Shown: piece by piece, positions 52,846-62,278 of the stretch
How the letters are laid out: the number at the start of each line of letters is the position of its first letter
Numbering within the stretch: position 1 is the first letter of the stretch
Source of the DNA: Balneola sp.
GTDB taxonomy: Bacteria; Bacteroidota; Rhodothermia; Balneolales; Balneolaceae
Direction: 5' to 3'
Length of the DNA stretch: 64,000 bases
NCBI GenBank assembly: GCA_017643645.1
Contig: JAEPNB010000007.1
Span: forward strand, 62,001-126,000
The notes under the pieces: model-generated
Told to the model about the DNA's origin: nothing
The model's database searches: none
Seen by the model: the letters and a program-made list of their open reading frames with translations, nothing else
Position numbers and translations under genes: made by a program

Positions 52846-54828
52846 TTAATAGTTTATTAATTTCTTAACCCTCTCTTCAAAAACATTCCTTTTCAAAAAC
52901 TCATCTTCTAAAGCTTTGTTAAAAGGGATGGGCATATCCAAAGAGCCGCATCTGATTACAGGAGCATCCAGTTCTTCAAAGCAATGTTCGGAGATCAGAG
53001 CTGAGATTTCAGCCATTGGACCCATGGTTAAAGAAGGTTCTTGTAACAGCAACACTTTGTGAGTTTTGGCAACAGATGTCTTGATCGTTTCCAGATCGAG
53101 GGGAAGGAGGGTTCGCAGATCGATCACTTCCAGTGAGATTCCTTCTTTGGCTAATTCTTCTTCTGTTTCCAATGCCCACCAAACACCCATACCGTAAGTA
53201 ACTATCGTGGCATCAGTTCCATCTCTGCGAACTTTGGCTTTTCCGAGTGGTTCGTACACCGCTTTTTCAGAAACATCTTCCCGGATACTTCGGTACAGTT
53301 TTTTGTGCTCAAAGAATAACACCGGGTTCGGATCGAACATGGAACTGTACAGTAAATTCTGAGCATCTTCGACGGTAGCCGGAACCACAACTTTTAAACC
53401 GGGAATTTGCATAAACCAACCTTCCGGTGATTGGGAATGAAAAGGACCTGCACCAACGCCACCACCGTGAGGGGCACGAATGGTCATATTTACGGCCGGA
53501 CTCCATCGGTAATGAGATTTTGCAATATTATTCACGATCTGATTGAATCCACAGGAAATGAAATCAGAGAACTGCATCTCCACCACAGGATTCATTCCCG
53601 CGTAAGAAAGGCCTAAAGCGGCCCCTAAGGCTCCCGACTCAATAATTGGAGTATTGCGTACTCTGTCGGCCCCGAACTGTTCTAAGAAGCCTTCAGTGAT
53701 CTTAAACACTCCGCCATACTCTGCAATATCCTGTCCCAGAATAATGGTAGAATCATCTTCTTCAAATGCTTGCTTCAATCCGGCCTGAATGGCATCTACA
53801 AATCTCCGTTCTACTTTTTTACCATTGCTGGGGGCAGGTTTTGAAGTCGGTGCTTCTGCATAAACCGCTCCCAATTCCTTTTCTTTGTTCCAAACCGGTT
53901 CATCAGCTTTCAAAGCTTTATCCAGATCTTCTTTGAAGGAAGCTTTTACTTCTTCTTTGATCTTATCAAACTCTTTTTGATCTGCAAATCCTTCTTTTTC
54001 TAAGTATTGCTCGAACCTTAGAATCGGGTCTTTTTCAGCCCAGTTTTCAAATAAAATATCGGGAACGTAATGAGTTCCTGATGCTTCTTCGTGTCCACGC
54101 ATGCGAAAGGTTTTAGCTTCTATTAAAACAGGCTCACCCTTTAAAGCCAGTTTTCGGGCTTTTTCAACAGTTTCCATCACTTCAAGCACATTGTTTCCAT
54201 CGATATGAAAGCCTTTCATTCCATATCCTTTGGCACGATCCGAAAGCTTTTCGCAGGCAAATTGCTCATTTGTCGGCGTTGAAAGTCCGTATCCGTTGTT
54301 CTCAATAACGAACACAACAGGAAGTTTCCAGACGGCAGCTAAATTCAGTGCTTCATGAAAATCGCCTTCGCTGGTGGCTCCATCTCCGCAAAAAGAGAAA
54401 GCAACAGAATCTTCTTTCCGAATCTTTGAAGCTAAAGCGAGTCCATCGGCAACCGGCATCATTGCGGCTAGATGAGAGATCATGCCAACGATGTTGTGCT
54501 CCAGAGTTCCGAAATGGAAAGAGCGTTCGCGTCCACCACTGAATCCATCCGCTTTACCAAAAAGTTGGCAGAATAAAGGGTAGAAGGGAACTTTACGAGT
54601 AGTAAATACACCAAGGTTCCGGTGCATGGGCAGGATGAAGTCTTCTTTTTTGGAAGAAAGTGCGACACCAACTGCAACGGCTTCCTGACCAATTCCTGAA
54701 AACCATTTACTGATTTTGTTTTGCCTGAGAAGGTTCAGCATGCGTTCCTCGATCTGTCGAGGAAGAAGGAGTGAAGTATAAATTTCAATCGCTTTAGCTT
54801 TCGAAATTTTTTTAGAAGTCTTAATCAT
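52846..54828 (-). CDS. 2-oxoacid dehydrogenase E1, fused alpha and beta subunits
   Basis: A 660-residue thiamine-diphosphate enzyme. The alpha half (about 1-320) has GIGQEAVAVGVALS, the TPP motif GDGATSEGDFHEALN to VIENNGYG, and SGTHYVPD. After a short Pro/Ala/Ser-Lys linker (about 325-340) the beta half contains GQDIAEYGGVFKITEG, PIIESGALGAALG, RAPHGGGVGAGPFHSQ and VIDLRTLLPLD. It matches branched-chain 2-oxoacid or pyruvate dehydrogenase E1. E2 and E3 genes are not in the window, so the substrate is open. Alpha-beta fusions of this type are frequent in Bacteroidota-related bacteria. Confidence 0.92.
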   Translation of the reverse strand: MIKTSKKISKAKAIEIYTSLLLPRQIEERMLNLLRQNKISKWFSGIGQEAVAVGVALSSKKEDFILPMHRNLGVFTTRKVPFYPLFCQLFGKADGFSGGRERSFHFGTLEHNIVGMISHLAAMMPVADGLALASKIRKEDSVAFSFCGDGATSEGDFHEALNLAAVWKLPVVFVIENNGYGLSTPTNEQFACEKLSDRAKGYGMKGFHIDGNNVLEVMETVEKARKLALKGEPVLIEAKTFRMRGHEEASGTHYVPDILFENWAEKDPILRFEQYLEKEGFADQKEFDKIKEEVKASFKEDLDKALKADEPVWNKEKELGAVYAEAPTSKPAPSNGKKVERRFVDAIQAGLKQAFEEDDSTIILGQDIAEYGGVFKITEGFLEQFGADRVRNTPIIESGALGAALGLSYAGMNPVVEMQFSDFISCGFNQIVNNIAKSHYRWSPAVNMTIRAPHGGGVGAGPFHSQSPEGWFMQIPGLKVVVPATVEDAQNLLYSSMFDPNPVLFFEHKKLYRSIREDVSEKAVYEPLGKAKVRRDGTDATIVTYGMGVWWALETEEELAKEGISLEVIDLRTLLPLDLETIKTSVAKTHKVLLLQEPSLTMGPMAEISALISEHCFEELDAPVIRCGSLDMPIPFNKALEDEFLKRNVFEERVKKLINY

Positions 54829-54968
54829 TGAATTTTTAGAAATATCCGTATCTTGGGGACTTTGAAAAAAGATTGATGAATTTTTTGAACTTTTTTTAAG
54901 TATAACTGTTCATCAATAATAACCAAAGCGGTTAATCCATACTATTAATTTTTTAACTATCCTGATTA

Positions 54969-55376
54969 TTGGAAGCACTTGGAAGACAGATCTTAGTTGA
55001 ATTTTATGATTGCGACAGCTCCTCAATAAATGATGTTGAATTCATTGAAGAAGCGATGCTTAACGCTACAAAAGAAGCTAATGCGACAATTATTTCGCAT
55101 AATTTTCACAAATTCAGTCCTTATGGCGTTAGTGGAGTAGTTGTGATCGCTGAATCGCACGTAGCCATACACACCTGGCCGGAATATAATTACGCTGCAG
55201 TGGATATTTTTACCTGCGGTGATACAATCGATCCCTGGTTGATCCAGGAGTTTCTTAAGGAAGCGTTTTCTTCCAAAAATATATCCAGTATGGAAATGAA
55301 AAGGGGTTTATTCAAAGTGCCACAGGGACAAAGATTGCTTTTCAAACCATCAACAGAAACAGTAAAAGAGAATTAA
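54969..55376 (+). CDS. speD: S-adenosylmethionine decarboxylase proenzyme
   Basis: A 135-residue class 1B SpeD/SpeH proenzyme making the aminopropyl donor for polyamines. It self-cleaves before Ser63 in [20 protein letters not shown] to create the pyruvoyl group; catalytic His68 and Cys83 (FTCGD) are present. The start is a TTG at 54969, since no ATG precedes the family N-terminus [11 protein letters not shown]. It is first gene of a polyamine operon with the arginine decarboxylase six bases downstream. Confidence 0.94.
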   Translation: MEALGRQILVEFYDCDSSSINDVEFIEEAMLNATKEANATIISHNFHKFSPYGVSGVVVIAESHVAIHTWPEYNYAAVDIFTCGDTIDPWLIQEFLKEAFSSKNISSMEMKRGLFKVPQGQRLLFKPSTETVKEN

Positions 55377-55382
55377 GATAGA

Positions 55383-55877
55383 ATGAAGTCTAAGATGACA
55401 ATGGTAGAAACCCCGAATGTATATTGTTTGGTGTCAGGGGCAGCGGAAGGAAACACAAGATTGAACGCTTTTGATAATGCACTACTTGAAGCTGGAGTTG
55501 GAGATACCAACCTGATGAGAATGAGTAGTATTTGTCCTCCGGGAGCAAAAGAAGTTTCCAGAGATGAAATTGAATTACCGGGCGGTGGATTGATTCCTTT
55601 AGCTTATGCTCATATTGATTCACAAACTCCGCAAATGTGGATCGCTTCTGCAATTGCAGTTGGTATTCCTGAAGATGAAACGCAACCCGGAGTGATCATG
55701 GAATTCGAAGATCATACCCGTTTAGAATATGTGGAAACTATTGTGAAGCAAATGGTTGTGGACGCCTTCGAATACAGAAAGAGAGCTCTTAAAGAGATCA
55801 AGTTTGTTGGTGTTGAACATCAGGTTACTAAGTGTGCTGCTACGTTTGCTGCTGCGGTTCTTTGGTATGAGGATTAG
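55383..55877 (+). CDS. Pyruvoyl-dependent arginine decarboxylase
   Basis: A 164-residue proenzyme converting arginine to agmatine. The self-cleavage site is Ser48-Ser49 in TNLMRMSSICPPGA, leaving a pyruvoyl group. The family also needs the Glu in VIMEFEDHTRLE, which is present, and the N-terminal LVSGAAEGNTRLNAFDNAL. This enzyme type is best known from archaea, chlamydiae and some FCB bacteria. Its position between speD and speE shows that agmatine feeds polyamine synthesis here. Confidence 0.93.
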   Translation: MKSKMTMVETPNVYCLVSGAAEGNTRLNAFDNALLEAGVGDTNLMRMSSICPPGAKEVSRDEIELPGGGLIPLAYAHIDSQTPQMWIASAIAVGIPEDETQPGVIMEFEDHTRLEYVETIVKQMVVDAFEYRKRALKEIKFVGVEHQVTKCAATFAAAVLWYED

Positions 55878-55934
55878 TTTTGAGTTATCAGTTTTTAGTT
55901 AATAGTGAAAATTTAGATGTAGAGAAGATATAGA

Positions 55935-56813
55935 ATGGAAGAGACTCAAAACTCAAAACTAAACGCTCAAAGCTACACTGAGTATTATCACAAAAGAACC
56001 GGGCTCACCGTTGGAGTAAACAAAGTTCTGTTTTCTGAGCAAACTCCGTATCAGAAGGTTGAAGTTTTTGAAACGGATACATGGGGAAATCTGATGACCA
56101 TCGATGGAATGGTGATGCTTTCTGAGAAGGATGAGTTTGTTTATCATGAAATGCTGGCTCATGTGGGCATGTTTTCACATCCGAATCCTGAGAAAGTGTT
56201 GATCATAGGTGGTGGAGATGGTGGAACGGCCAGAGAAGTACTTAGACATTTTTCAGTCAAACAAGTTGATATGGTGGAAATTGATGAAGCAGTTGTCAGA
56301 GCTTCAAAAGAATTTTTACCCGAAGTGGGAGCCTGGGAAGACCCTCGCTTAAATGTGCTTTTTGAAGATGGTATCGCTTTCGTTAAGAATTCGATTGCTG
56401 AATATGATGTAATAATTATAGACGGTTCCGATCCTGTTGGTCCTGCAGAAGGGCTGTTTGAAAAGGAATTCTTTGAATTATGTTTTACAGCTTTAAAGAA
56501 AGACGGCGTGCTTACCGGACAAACGGAGTCGCCATGGGTTGAAGAGTATCATTCAAGCATTAAACAAGTTTTTGATGCATTAGAATCAGTATTTGATGAA
56601 TCTTCTATGTATCTGGGTTTCATACCATTATATCCGGCAGGAATGTGGAGTTTTGCTTTTGCTTCGAAAGGAAAACGGCCAGAGGAAACGGAAATCTTTG
56701 AAAGAATAGAGAAGGGATTATCAGAGTTCGGAAGTGATCTCAAATACTATAATAAAGAAGTTCATCAGGGATCGTTTGCATTACCGAATTTTGTAGCCGA
56801 AATTATCCGCTAG
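55935..56813 (+). CDS. speE: Spermidine synthase/aminopropyltransferase
   Basis: A 292-residue aminopropyltransferase. It contains WGNLMTIDGMVMLSEKDEF, the dcSAM site IIGGGDGGTAREVLRH, VDMVEIDEAVV, and the catalytic Asp in IIIDGSDPVGPAEGLF. The first dozen residues (METQNSKLNAQS-like) come from DNA built of ACTCAAA-type short repeats, matching repeat text in the preceding gap. With an arginine decarboxylase but no ornithine decarboxylase or agmatinase nearby, it may act on agmatine (aminopropylagmatine route) rather than putrescine. Confidence 0.93.
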   Translation: MEETQNSKLNAQSYTEYYHKRTGLTVGVNKVLFSEQTPYQKVEVFETDTWGNLMTIDGMVMLSEKDEFVYHEMLAHVGMFSHPNPEKVLIIGGGDGGTAREVLRHFSVKQVDMVEIDEAVVRASKEFLPEVGAWEDPRLNVLFEDGIAFVKNSIAEYDVIIIDGSDPVGPAEGLFEKEFFELCFTALKKDGVLTGQTESPWVEEYHSSIKQVFDALESVFDESSMYLGFIPLYPAGMWSFAFASKGKRPEETEIFERIEKGLSEFGSDLKYYNKEVHQGSFALPNFVAEIIR

Positions 56814-56831
56814 ACTCATCGTTTAGCTTTC

Positions 56832-58475
56832 ATGACTAAATTCCTTTTCTCTTTAGTATTATTGATCATTATACCAGGGATAGGTTTTGCTCAGGAAAGA
56901 TCAATTCAGGTACTAGAGAACGGTGAAATCTCCCGAAGTATAATCCTGTCAAAAGAAAATCAGGAAAGTACAATCCAACAACTCACAGCTTTCTATTCTG
57001 ATAACGGATATTTCGATGTTCAGATTTCATCAACAGATGAAGAGCCAATTTCAGTTAAAACCGGACAAAGATATAAGTTGAGTAGTTTGGTTTTTGAATT
57101 AGAGAAGGACAGCACTTTTGCTGATAATGAGTTAACGGGAGAGTTTTATTCTGTAGAACTCATCGAAAACAGGTTGAAAACTGAATATGATAAGTTCATA
57201 AATGAGGGGTATCACAATGCTGAATTAAGAGTTTCAGAGATCAAGCTGGATTCTTTGGATCGATCAGTGTCGGTGATTGTATCAAGAGAAAAGGGGCGAA
57301 TAACATTGTTAAGCAATATCATTTTTAAAGGAAACAGGATTAGTTCTCAAAGTTATTTATCCAGATTGGCTCAAATGGAAGATTCTCTTGTGGCTTCAAA
57401 AGAAAACCTGGACCGGATCAGAAGAAACCTTATTTCCAGTGAGTTAGTAGAGCAAGTCTCAGATCCGGTTATTTATTTAGAAAATGACAACTATGTAGTC
57501 CTTTTTGAAGTGAAAGAGCAAAATCTGAATCAACTGGATGGCTTGATCGGTTTTGTGCCTGATGAAACAGGTAAGGGACAAATTGTTGGAGATCTGGATA
57601 TATCGCTTTGGAATGTGCTAAGAGAGGGCAATGCCTTCGAATTACAATATCAGCGCTTAAAACCGGAAACTAGTCGCTTAAAACTCGGAATATCTCAGGA
57701 TTGGATAGCAAATATTCCGCTAAGCATTGGAATGGATTTCTCTTTCTATCAAAACGACACAACTTATCAAACGAGGAACATTGGCTTGTCGGGCAGTTAT
57801 TTCCTTAATTCTGAATTTAGTATTAAAAGCAGGATATATTCTCAAAGTTCGATATCAGGTTCCACCTCGAACTTTTCAAAAGAACCGGAAGGGAAGAAGC
57901 AAGGCGGTGATCTTGGATTTAACTATTCAAAGCTGGACAGGAGAGAGGTTCCGACTTCAGGCTTTTCTTTAGATGTTATCTACGGAGTTGCTAATAAAGA
58001 TATTGAGGAGGATTCAGCACTGGCTTTTCGTCAACAGAGATTAGAGACGAAAGTAAAAGGTTATATTCCTCTGTTCGAGAAATCTGTTTTAGCGACGAGC
58101 ATTAATGGGTTTTATGTAATTGGAGATCAGTTTACCGAAAGTGATCTGGTCAGATTTGCAGGAGCTAATTCACTTAGAGGCTATTCAGAAGAGCAGTTTA
58201 CAGCATCTGAATTACTTTGGGGAGATATCGAATATCGTTTTCTGACAGATCAGTATTCGTATCTGTTCTTGTTTACCGCAGCCGGTGTTTATAAAAGACC
58301 ACAATTATATTCCGAAACAGATAATAGCTTTATCCAAAAAGATTTTCTTTACTCAGGCGGATTCGGTTTGAGCTTCAGAACTGCAATTGGAAGATTGAAA
58401 TTTACGTATGCACTTTCATCTACCGAAACATTTGGAAACGGAAAGGTGCATTTTGGAATAAGTACGGGTTTATAA
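56832..58475 (+). CDS. Omp85/TamA-like outer-membrane protein
   Basis: A 547-residue exported protein (signal peptide 1-20, GFAQE) with one or two POTRA-like domains (about 25-220, with LLSNIIFKGNRISSQSYL) and a C-terminal beta-barrel. The barrel carries the diagnostic RGY of the Omp85 superfamily in FAGANSLRGYSEEQF near residue 448, and the chain ends in a strand (GKVHFGISTGL). It is smaller than BamA and probably a TamA-like or D15-type assembly or secretion protein. It begins 18 bases after speE but is functionally unrelated. Confidence 0.85.
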   Translation: MTKFLFSLVLLIIIPGIGFAQERSIQVLENGEISRSIILSKENQESTIQQLTAFYSDNGYFDVQISSTDEEPISVKTGQRYKLSSLVFELEKDSTFADNELTGEFYSVELIENRLKTEYDKFINEGYHNAELRVSEIKLDSLDRSVSVIVSREKGRITLLSNIIFKGNRISSQSYLSRLAQMEDSLVASKENLDRIRRNLISSELVEQVSDPVIYLENDNYVVLFEVKEQNLNQLDGLIGFVPDETGKGQIVGDLDISLWNVLREGNAFELQYQRLKPETSRLKLGISQDWIANIPLSIGMDFSFYQNDTTYQTRNIGLSGSYFLNSEFSIKSRIYSQSSISGSTSNFSKEPEGKKQGGDLGFNYSKLDRREVPTSGFSLDVIYGVANKDIEEDSALAFRQQRLETKVKGYIPLFEKSVLATSINGFYVIGDQFTESDLVRFAGANSLRGYSEEQFTASELLWGDIEYRFLTDQYSYLFLFTAAGVYKRPQLYSETDNSFIQKDFLYSGGFGLSFRTAIGRLKFTYALSSTETFGNGKVHFGISTGL

Positions 58476-58479
58476 ATTC

Positions 58480-60018
58480 TTATTCCTTACAATGTTCAGC
58501 TATCAATTCGTCAACATCTTCCGAATCCAGTGCTTTTGCTTTATTGAAATCGGAACAGGCTTTTTCTGTCTGATCCAGCTTAAGATAGCTTTCGCCACGC
58601 TCTTTAAATACCACAGGATCAGCATTATAGATTTCAATTGATTTTGTATAATCGTCTATGGCCTCTTCATAGTTCTCTAACTTAAAATGGGTTCTTGCTC
58701 TGTAATCATAAGCTTCGGCATTGGTATCGTTTAATGCTAACACAGACTCAAAATCTTTTATCGCATTATCATATTCATCAAGCTTTAGTTTAGAAATACC
58801 ACGATATAAATAACCTTGTTCAGATTCAGGATTTAGCTCCAATGCTTTTGAAAAGTCATTTATGGCTGACAGATGGTTCTCAGAGTCTTGATAAGCATAA
58901 CCTCTGTTCAAAAATAATTGAGCACTAGAGGAATCAATTTCAATTGATCTTGAATAGTAAGCAATAGAAGAGTCATACTCGCTAATTCCATAATAAAGCA
59001 GACCAATTTGGTTGAGCTTTAAAAAGCTAGTATTCGTTAATGAATCATTTTTGAAAACACTAATAGCTTGATCTATGTCGCCCAATCCTTCATAGGCATT
59101 CGATAAATAGTACACTAAATCAGGATAGATACTTGTTAAGGTTTGAGTATATTTGAAGTTAGAAATAGCTGATTCATAATTCTCTAAATTCAATTGCACG
59201 AGGCCTTTTCCGTAGAACGCATCCGCAAAAAGAGAATCTAACTGGGTAGATTTATCAAAGTCTGAAATCGCTTTATCATACAAACCAAGATAAAAATTAG
59301 TGTAACCTCGTACAGAATAAGCTTGGTGACTGGTTGAATCTAATTGAAGAGCATAATTAGCATCAGATTTTGCGCTTTCATAATCACCAATAAATGTTTT
59401 AGACTCAGCAAGGTTAACGTAAGGAAGTTGAAAATTAGGAACCAATTCAAGTGCTACATAAAGATCTGAAATAGCTCTGTAATAGTCTCCAATTTCATTT
59501 CTGCAGACAGCCCTATTATTGTATGCAGTTGCTTTTGTATTTACGTCAGACTTTGCTTGGTAAATGACATCTGTGTACACTTTTATAGCTTCGGGACAGT
59601 TAGATTCTTCCATTAATTTATTCCCGTAAAGTAAACGGTCCATCAAATCTTCGTTTTCAACGGAATTACTTTGAAATTCTTGAATCTTTTCCAGGAACGC
59701 CGGACAAGAAGTGGATAGGTTTTCACCTAGAAGTCTGCCAAAATCTTCATCTATTATATCCAAACCAAACTCTCTTGTGGTGTCTTCCCACACCTGCTCG
59801 ATAACGGATTGGTTTTCCAGAACTGATTCTTGAATGCATGATTCTATGTTTACGATGAAGTCGTCCATGTTTTGAGAAGTAGAATCATTGTTAATGCACT
59901 CACAGATATCTAAGCTAATCAAATCTACAACAATTTGATTTTGAGCCTGAATAGTGAGATTTAAAAAGAAAGAAGAAATGAAAAGCAATAGAGCTTTTAA
60001 AAGTGTTTTTATTGGCAT
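58480..60018 (-). CDS. Exported TPR-repeat protein
   Basis: A 512-residue protein with a signal peptide (1-25, TIQAQ), an N-terminal region with conserved Cys (DICECINND, SCIQES, LSTSCP) and about ten tetratricopeptide repeats from residue 130 on. Examples are AYNNRAVCRNEIGDYYRAIS, AYSVRGYTNFYLGLYDKAIS, LFLNRGYAYQDSENHLSAIN and AYDYRARTHFKLENYEEAID. Likely a periplasmic scaffold. Convergent with the Omp85 gene, with only four bases between stops. Confidence 0.9.
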   Translation of the reverse strand: MPIKTLLKALLLFISSFFLNLTIQAQNQIVVDLISLDICECINNDSTSQNMDDFIVNIESCIQESVLENQSVIEQVWEDTTREFGLDIIDEDFGRLLGENLSTSCPAFLEKIQEFQSNSVENEDLMDRLLYGNKLMEESNCPEAIKVYTDVIYQAKSDVNTKATAYNNRAVCRNEIGDYYRAISDLYVALELVPNFQLPYVNLAESKTFIGDYESAKSDANYALQLDSTSHQAYSVRGYTNFYLGLYDKAISDFDKSTQLDSLFADAFYGKGLVQLNLENYESAISNFKYTQTLTSIYPDLVYYLSNAYEGLGDIDQAISVFKNDSLTNTSFLKLNQIGLLYYGISEYDSSIAYYSRSIEIDSSSAQLFLNRGYAYQDSENHLSAINDFSKALELNPESEQGYLYRGISKLKLDEYDNAIKDFESVLALNDTNAEAYDYRARTHFKLENYEEAIDDYTKSIEIYNADPVVFKERGESYLKLDQTEKACSDFNKAKALDSEDVDELIAEHCKE

Positions 60019-60072
60019 TAAATATTGTTCGTTAGTTAATTATTTTGATGATAGATAAGTAGCTTTACTAAA

Positions 60073-60441
60073 TCAAATCCATTCCTGATCTTTTTCATCA
60101 ACAGAGCGTTCAAATTCAGTTTCTCCGGTATGTTTAGTTCCCTTGGGTTCTATTAACATTACCCAGCATTCCTTTTCTGCAATCGGGAAGTGATCCACTC
60201 CTCTAGGAACTACATATAGTTCACCTTCCTTTAATTCAATTTCCTTATCTCTGAATTTAAGTAATAACTTTCCTTTTACGATAAAGAAGACCTCATCTTC
60301 ATTAGGGTGATTGTGCCACACAAACTCACCTTCGATCTTTGCGAGTTTTATAAGTTGCCCGTTACATTCTGCTATTATTCTTGGAGACCACTGGTCATCG
60401 AACTGGCTGAATTTCTTCAGTAGATTAATTGATTTACTCAT
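60073..60441 (-). CDS. Cupin-domain protein
   Basis: A 122-residue single cupin starting MSKSINLLKKFSQFDDQW. Motif 1 is FVWHNHPNEDEVFFIVKG (metal His, His, Glu) and motif 2 is VVPRGVDHFPIA. A longer reading frame from ATG 60465 exists, but its first codons fall in the stem of the upstream gene's terminator (60453-60479), and family members begin at the chosen Met. Related cupins bind a divalent metal; function unknown. It is just downstream of the collagen-like lipoprotein, separated by that terminator. Confidence 0.85.
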   Translation of the reverse strand: MSKSINLLKKFSQFDDQWSPRIIAECNGQLIKLAKIEGEFVWHNHPNEDEVFFIVKGKLLLKFRDKEIELKEGELYVVPRGVDHFPIAEKECWVMLIEPKGTKHTGETEFERSVDEKDQEWI

Positions 60442-60452
60442 CCTGAAAGAAA

Positions 60453-60479
60453 ATAAAAAGGCCATGCAAATGCACAGCC
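60453..60479 (-). terminator. Intrinsic terminator of the collagen-like lipoprotein gene
   Basis: On the minus strand GGCTGTGCA-TTT-GCATGGCC (one mismatch or bulge) is followed by TTTTTATTTT, 36 bases after the stop of 60515..61030. Confidence 0.75.
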
Positions 60480-60514
60480 AATTAAGAAAAAGTTGTAATT
60501 ATTTGAATCAGAAA

Positions 60515-61030
60515 TTATTCATCATCTAATCCATAAAATTCAGCAACCTGATTGTAGTTTCTGTAATCAAGACCTTTGCTTTTAAATAGCAATGAAGGGG
60601 GGATGGCTACTACTCGTAATACATCTCCGTCAAAAAGGTCTTCATTTACTTCATTATTATCAGCAACCTCACCTTCTAATAAAAGATCGAAACTGTTTAT
60701 GTCAAACACATATCTGAGGTTTACAAGATCATCCTGAAAAGGAGTACTGAAAGGCAATGCATGCCACGAAGTTGTTCCTTCGAATTGCAGATATCCAAGA
60801 ACTAACCCTTCATCGACTGTGGCCTCATCCAAAATGTCCCACTCAAACTCGTTAATGGAAACAAACTCATCAACAATATCAAAATCGTCGGCAAAAATTG
60901 TGCTGGTACTGGAATAGATTTGTACTCCATCTGCTCCCGGAGGGCCCTGTGGACCTTCATTGGTAATTGTACATGCCTGAGTAAGTAGTAAAATTGAAAA
61001 TAGTGGTAGTAAAAATTTTGATTGTTTCAT
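60515..61030 (-). CDS. Lipoprotein with short collagen-like Gly-X-Y segment
   Basis: A 171-residue lipoprotein with lipobox LTQAC (Cys20), then GPQGPPGADGVQIYSS, a short collagen-like stretch typical of many Bacteroidota secreted proteins, and a beta-rich globular domain (about 45-165) that is acidic. Domain function is unknown. Its ATG is preceded by a GGAG ribosome-binding site. The gene is monocistronic with its own terminator. Confidence 0.8.
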   Translation of the reverse strand: MKQSKFLLPLFSILLLTQACTITNEGPQGPPGADGVQIYSSTSTIFADDFDIVDEFVSINEFEWDILDEATVDEGLVLGYLQFEGTTSWHALPFSTPFQDDLVNLRYVFDINSFDLLLEGEVADNNEVNEDLFDGDVLRVVAIPPSLLFKSKGLDYRNYNQVAEFYGLDDE

Positions 61031-61192
61031 GACTTGCTCCGTTAATGTTGAGACTTCTTTTTTAAAGCCTGAAAGAATTTATCTATCTGCAAACAAGGTT
61101 GTTATCACATGTTTGGGTTAGGCAATTGATGCGATATTTTAAGTGAGAAGTGAGAAGTGAGAAGGAATAAAGAATCAGTGCAATCAGTGATC

Positions 61193-61225
61193 AAAAAAGC
61201 CCTGACTCAATTAAGGATCAGGGCT
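61193..61225 (-). terminator. Intrinsic terminator downstream of nuoH
   Basis: AGCCCTGA (61198-61205) pairs with TCAGGGCT (61218-61225), with six A (T run on the minus strand) at 61193-61198. It lies 27 bases after the nuoH stop, so the nuo transcript ends here or is processed here. Confidence 0.85.
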
Positions 61226-61252
61226 GTGAAGAGCGAAATGTGATGTCTGTTA

Positions 61253-62278
61253 TCAGTTGGTGAAGTACATGATAGTTGCAATCACCATAAAGTTAATGAT
61301 ACTGAGAGGAAGCAATCTTGCCCAACCCAATTTCATTACCTGATTGTATTTGAAGCGTGGAATCGTCCAACGAACCCAAATAAATACAAAGCACCAGAAA
61401 CAAACTTTTAAGGTAAATACTGATACATCTAAAATGCCTTTTAACCATATATTCATGTCTGCAGGTATATAAAGATCAGCAAAAGGAAGATGGTAACTTC
61501 CAAAGAAGAATGTGGTAATTAAGATACTTCCGATGAAAACGTGCATGTATTCAGCCAGGAAGAACATTCCGAATTTCATGGAGCTGTACTCTGTGTGGAA
61601 ACCTCCAACTAGTTCCTGCTCTGCTTCCACAAGATCAAAAGGAGTTCTATTAGACTCCGCAAATGCACAAATTATAAAAATAATTGCACCAAGAGGGTTT
61701 ACGAAGAAGTTCCACCACATAGATTGTGATTCTGCAATATCAATGAGACTCAAAGAACCGGTCATCAAAATTACAGAAGCTACAGCCATACCCATAGGCA
61801 ATTCGTAGCTAATCATCTGAGCCGCTGCTCTCAAACCACCAAGAAGAGAATATTTACTGTTTGATGCCCAACCTGCCAGCGTTACTCCATAAACACCAAG
61901 AGAAGCCACAGCAAGTAAATACAGAACAGCTGCATTTATATCAGTTACATATAATCCTGCTCCAAAAGGAATAACTGCAACAGAAAGCAATGCTGTAATT
62001 ACAGGAATCATCGGAGCAATTGCGTGAAGCTTTTTGTATCCGTGAGTAGGTGTTACATCTTCTTTCAAAAGAAGCTTAAGTACATCTGCTAAAGGCTGTA
62101 ACAGGCCAAAAGGTCCAACACGATTCGGTCCAACACGATTTTGTATAAAAGCAGCAACTCTTCGCTCAGCATATACAAGAATAGCAGCTGAGTTCAAATA
62201 ACTAATCATCCCAACTCCTAGAACGATTGCCCAAACAGGTATTGCCAAAGGTCCGATTTCAAGAATAGCTGGATTCAT
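61253..62278 (-). CDS. nuoH: NADH-quinone oxidoreductase subunit H
   Basis: A 341-residue membrane subunit of complex I at the quinone site. It has about eight transmembrane helices with the family marks [80 protein letters not shown] and [17 protein letters not shown]. Its ATG overlaps the nuoG stop (TAATG). A terminator follows, so nuoI-N genes are not downstream here, unlike in canonical nuo operons. Confidence 0.96.
   Translation of the reverse strand: MNPAILEIGPLAIPVWAIVLGVGMISYLNSAAILVYAERRVAAFIQNRVGPNRVGPFGLLQPLADVLKLLLKEDVTPTHGYKKLHAIAPMIPVITALLSVAVIPFGAGLYVTDINAAVLYLLAVASLGVYGVTLAGWASNSKYSLLGGLRAAAQMISYELPMGMAVASVILMTGSLSLIDIAESQSMWWNFFVNPLGAIIFIICAFAESNRTPFDLVEAEQELVGGFHTEYSSMKFGMFFLAEYMHVFIGSILITTFFFGSYHLPFADLYIPADMNIWLKGILDVSVFTLKVCFWCFVFIWVRWTIPRFKYNQVMKLGWARLLPLSIINFMVIATIMYFTN

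Noticed and set aside
60442-60465. ATG 60465 as the cupin start.
   Set aside because: It lies in the terminator stem of the upstream lipoprotein gene, and the Met at 60441 matches the family N-terminus.
61143-61163. Tandem GTGAGAA x3 as a CRISPR or regulatory array.
   Set aside because: Only three 7-bp units with no spacers; an ordinary short tandem repeat beside the nuoH terminator.
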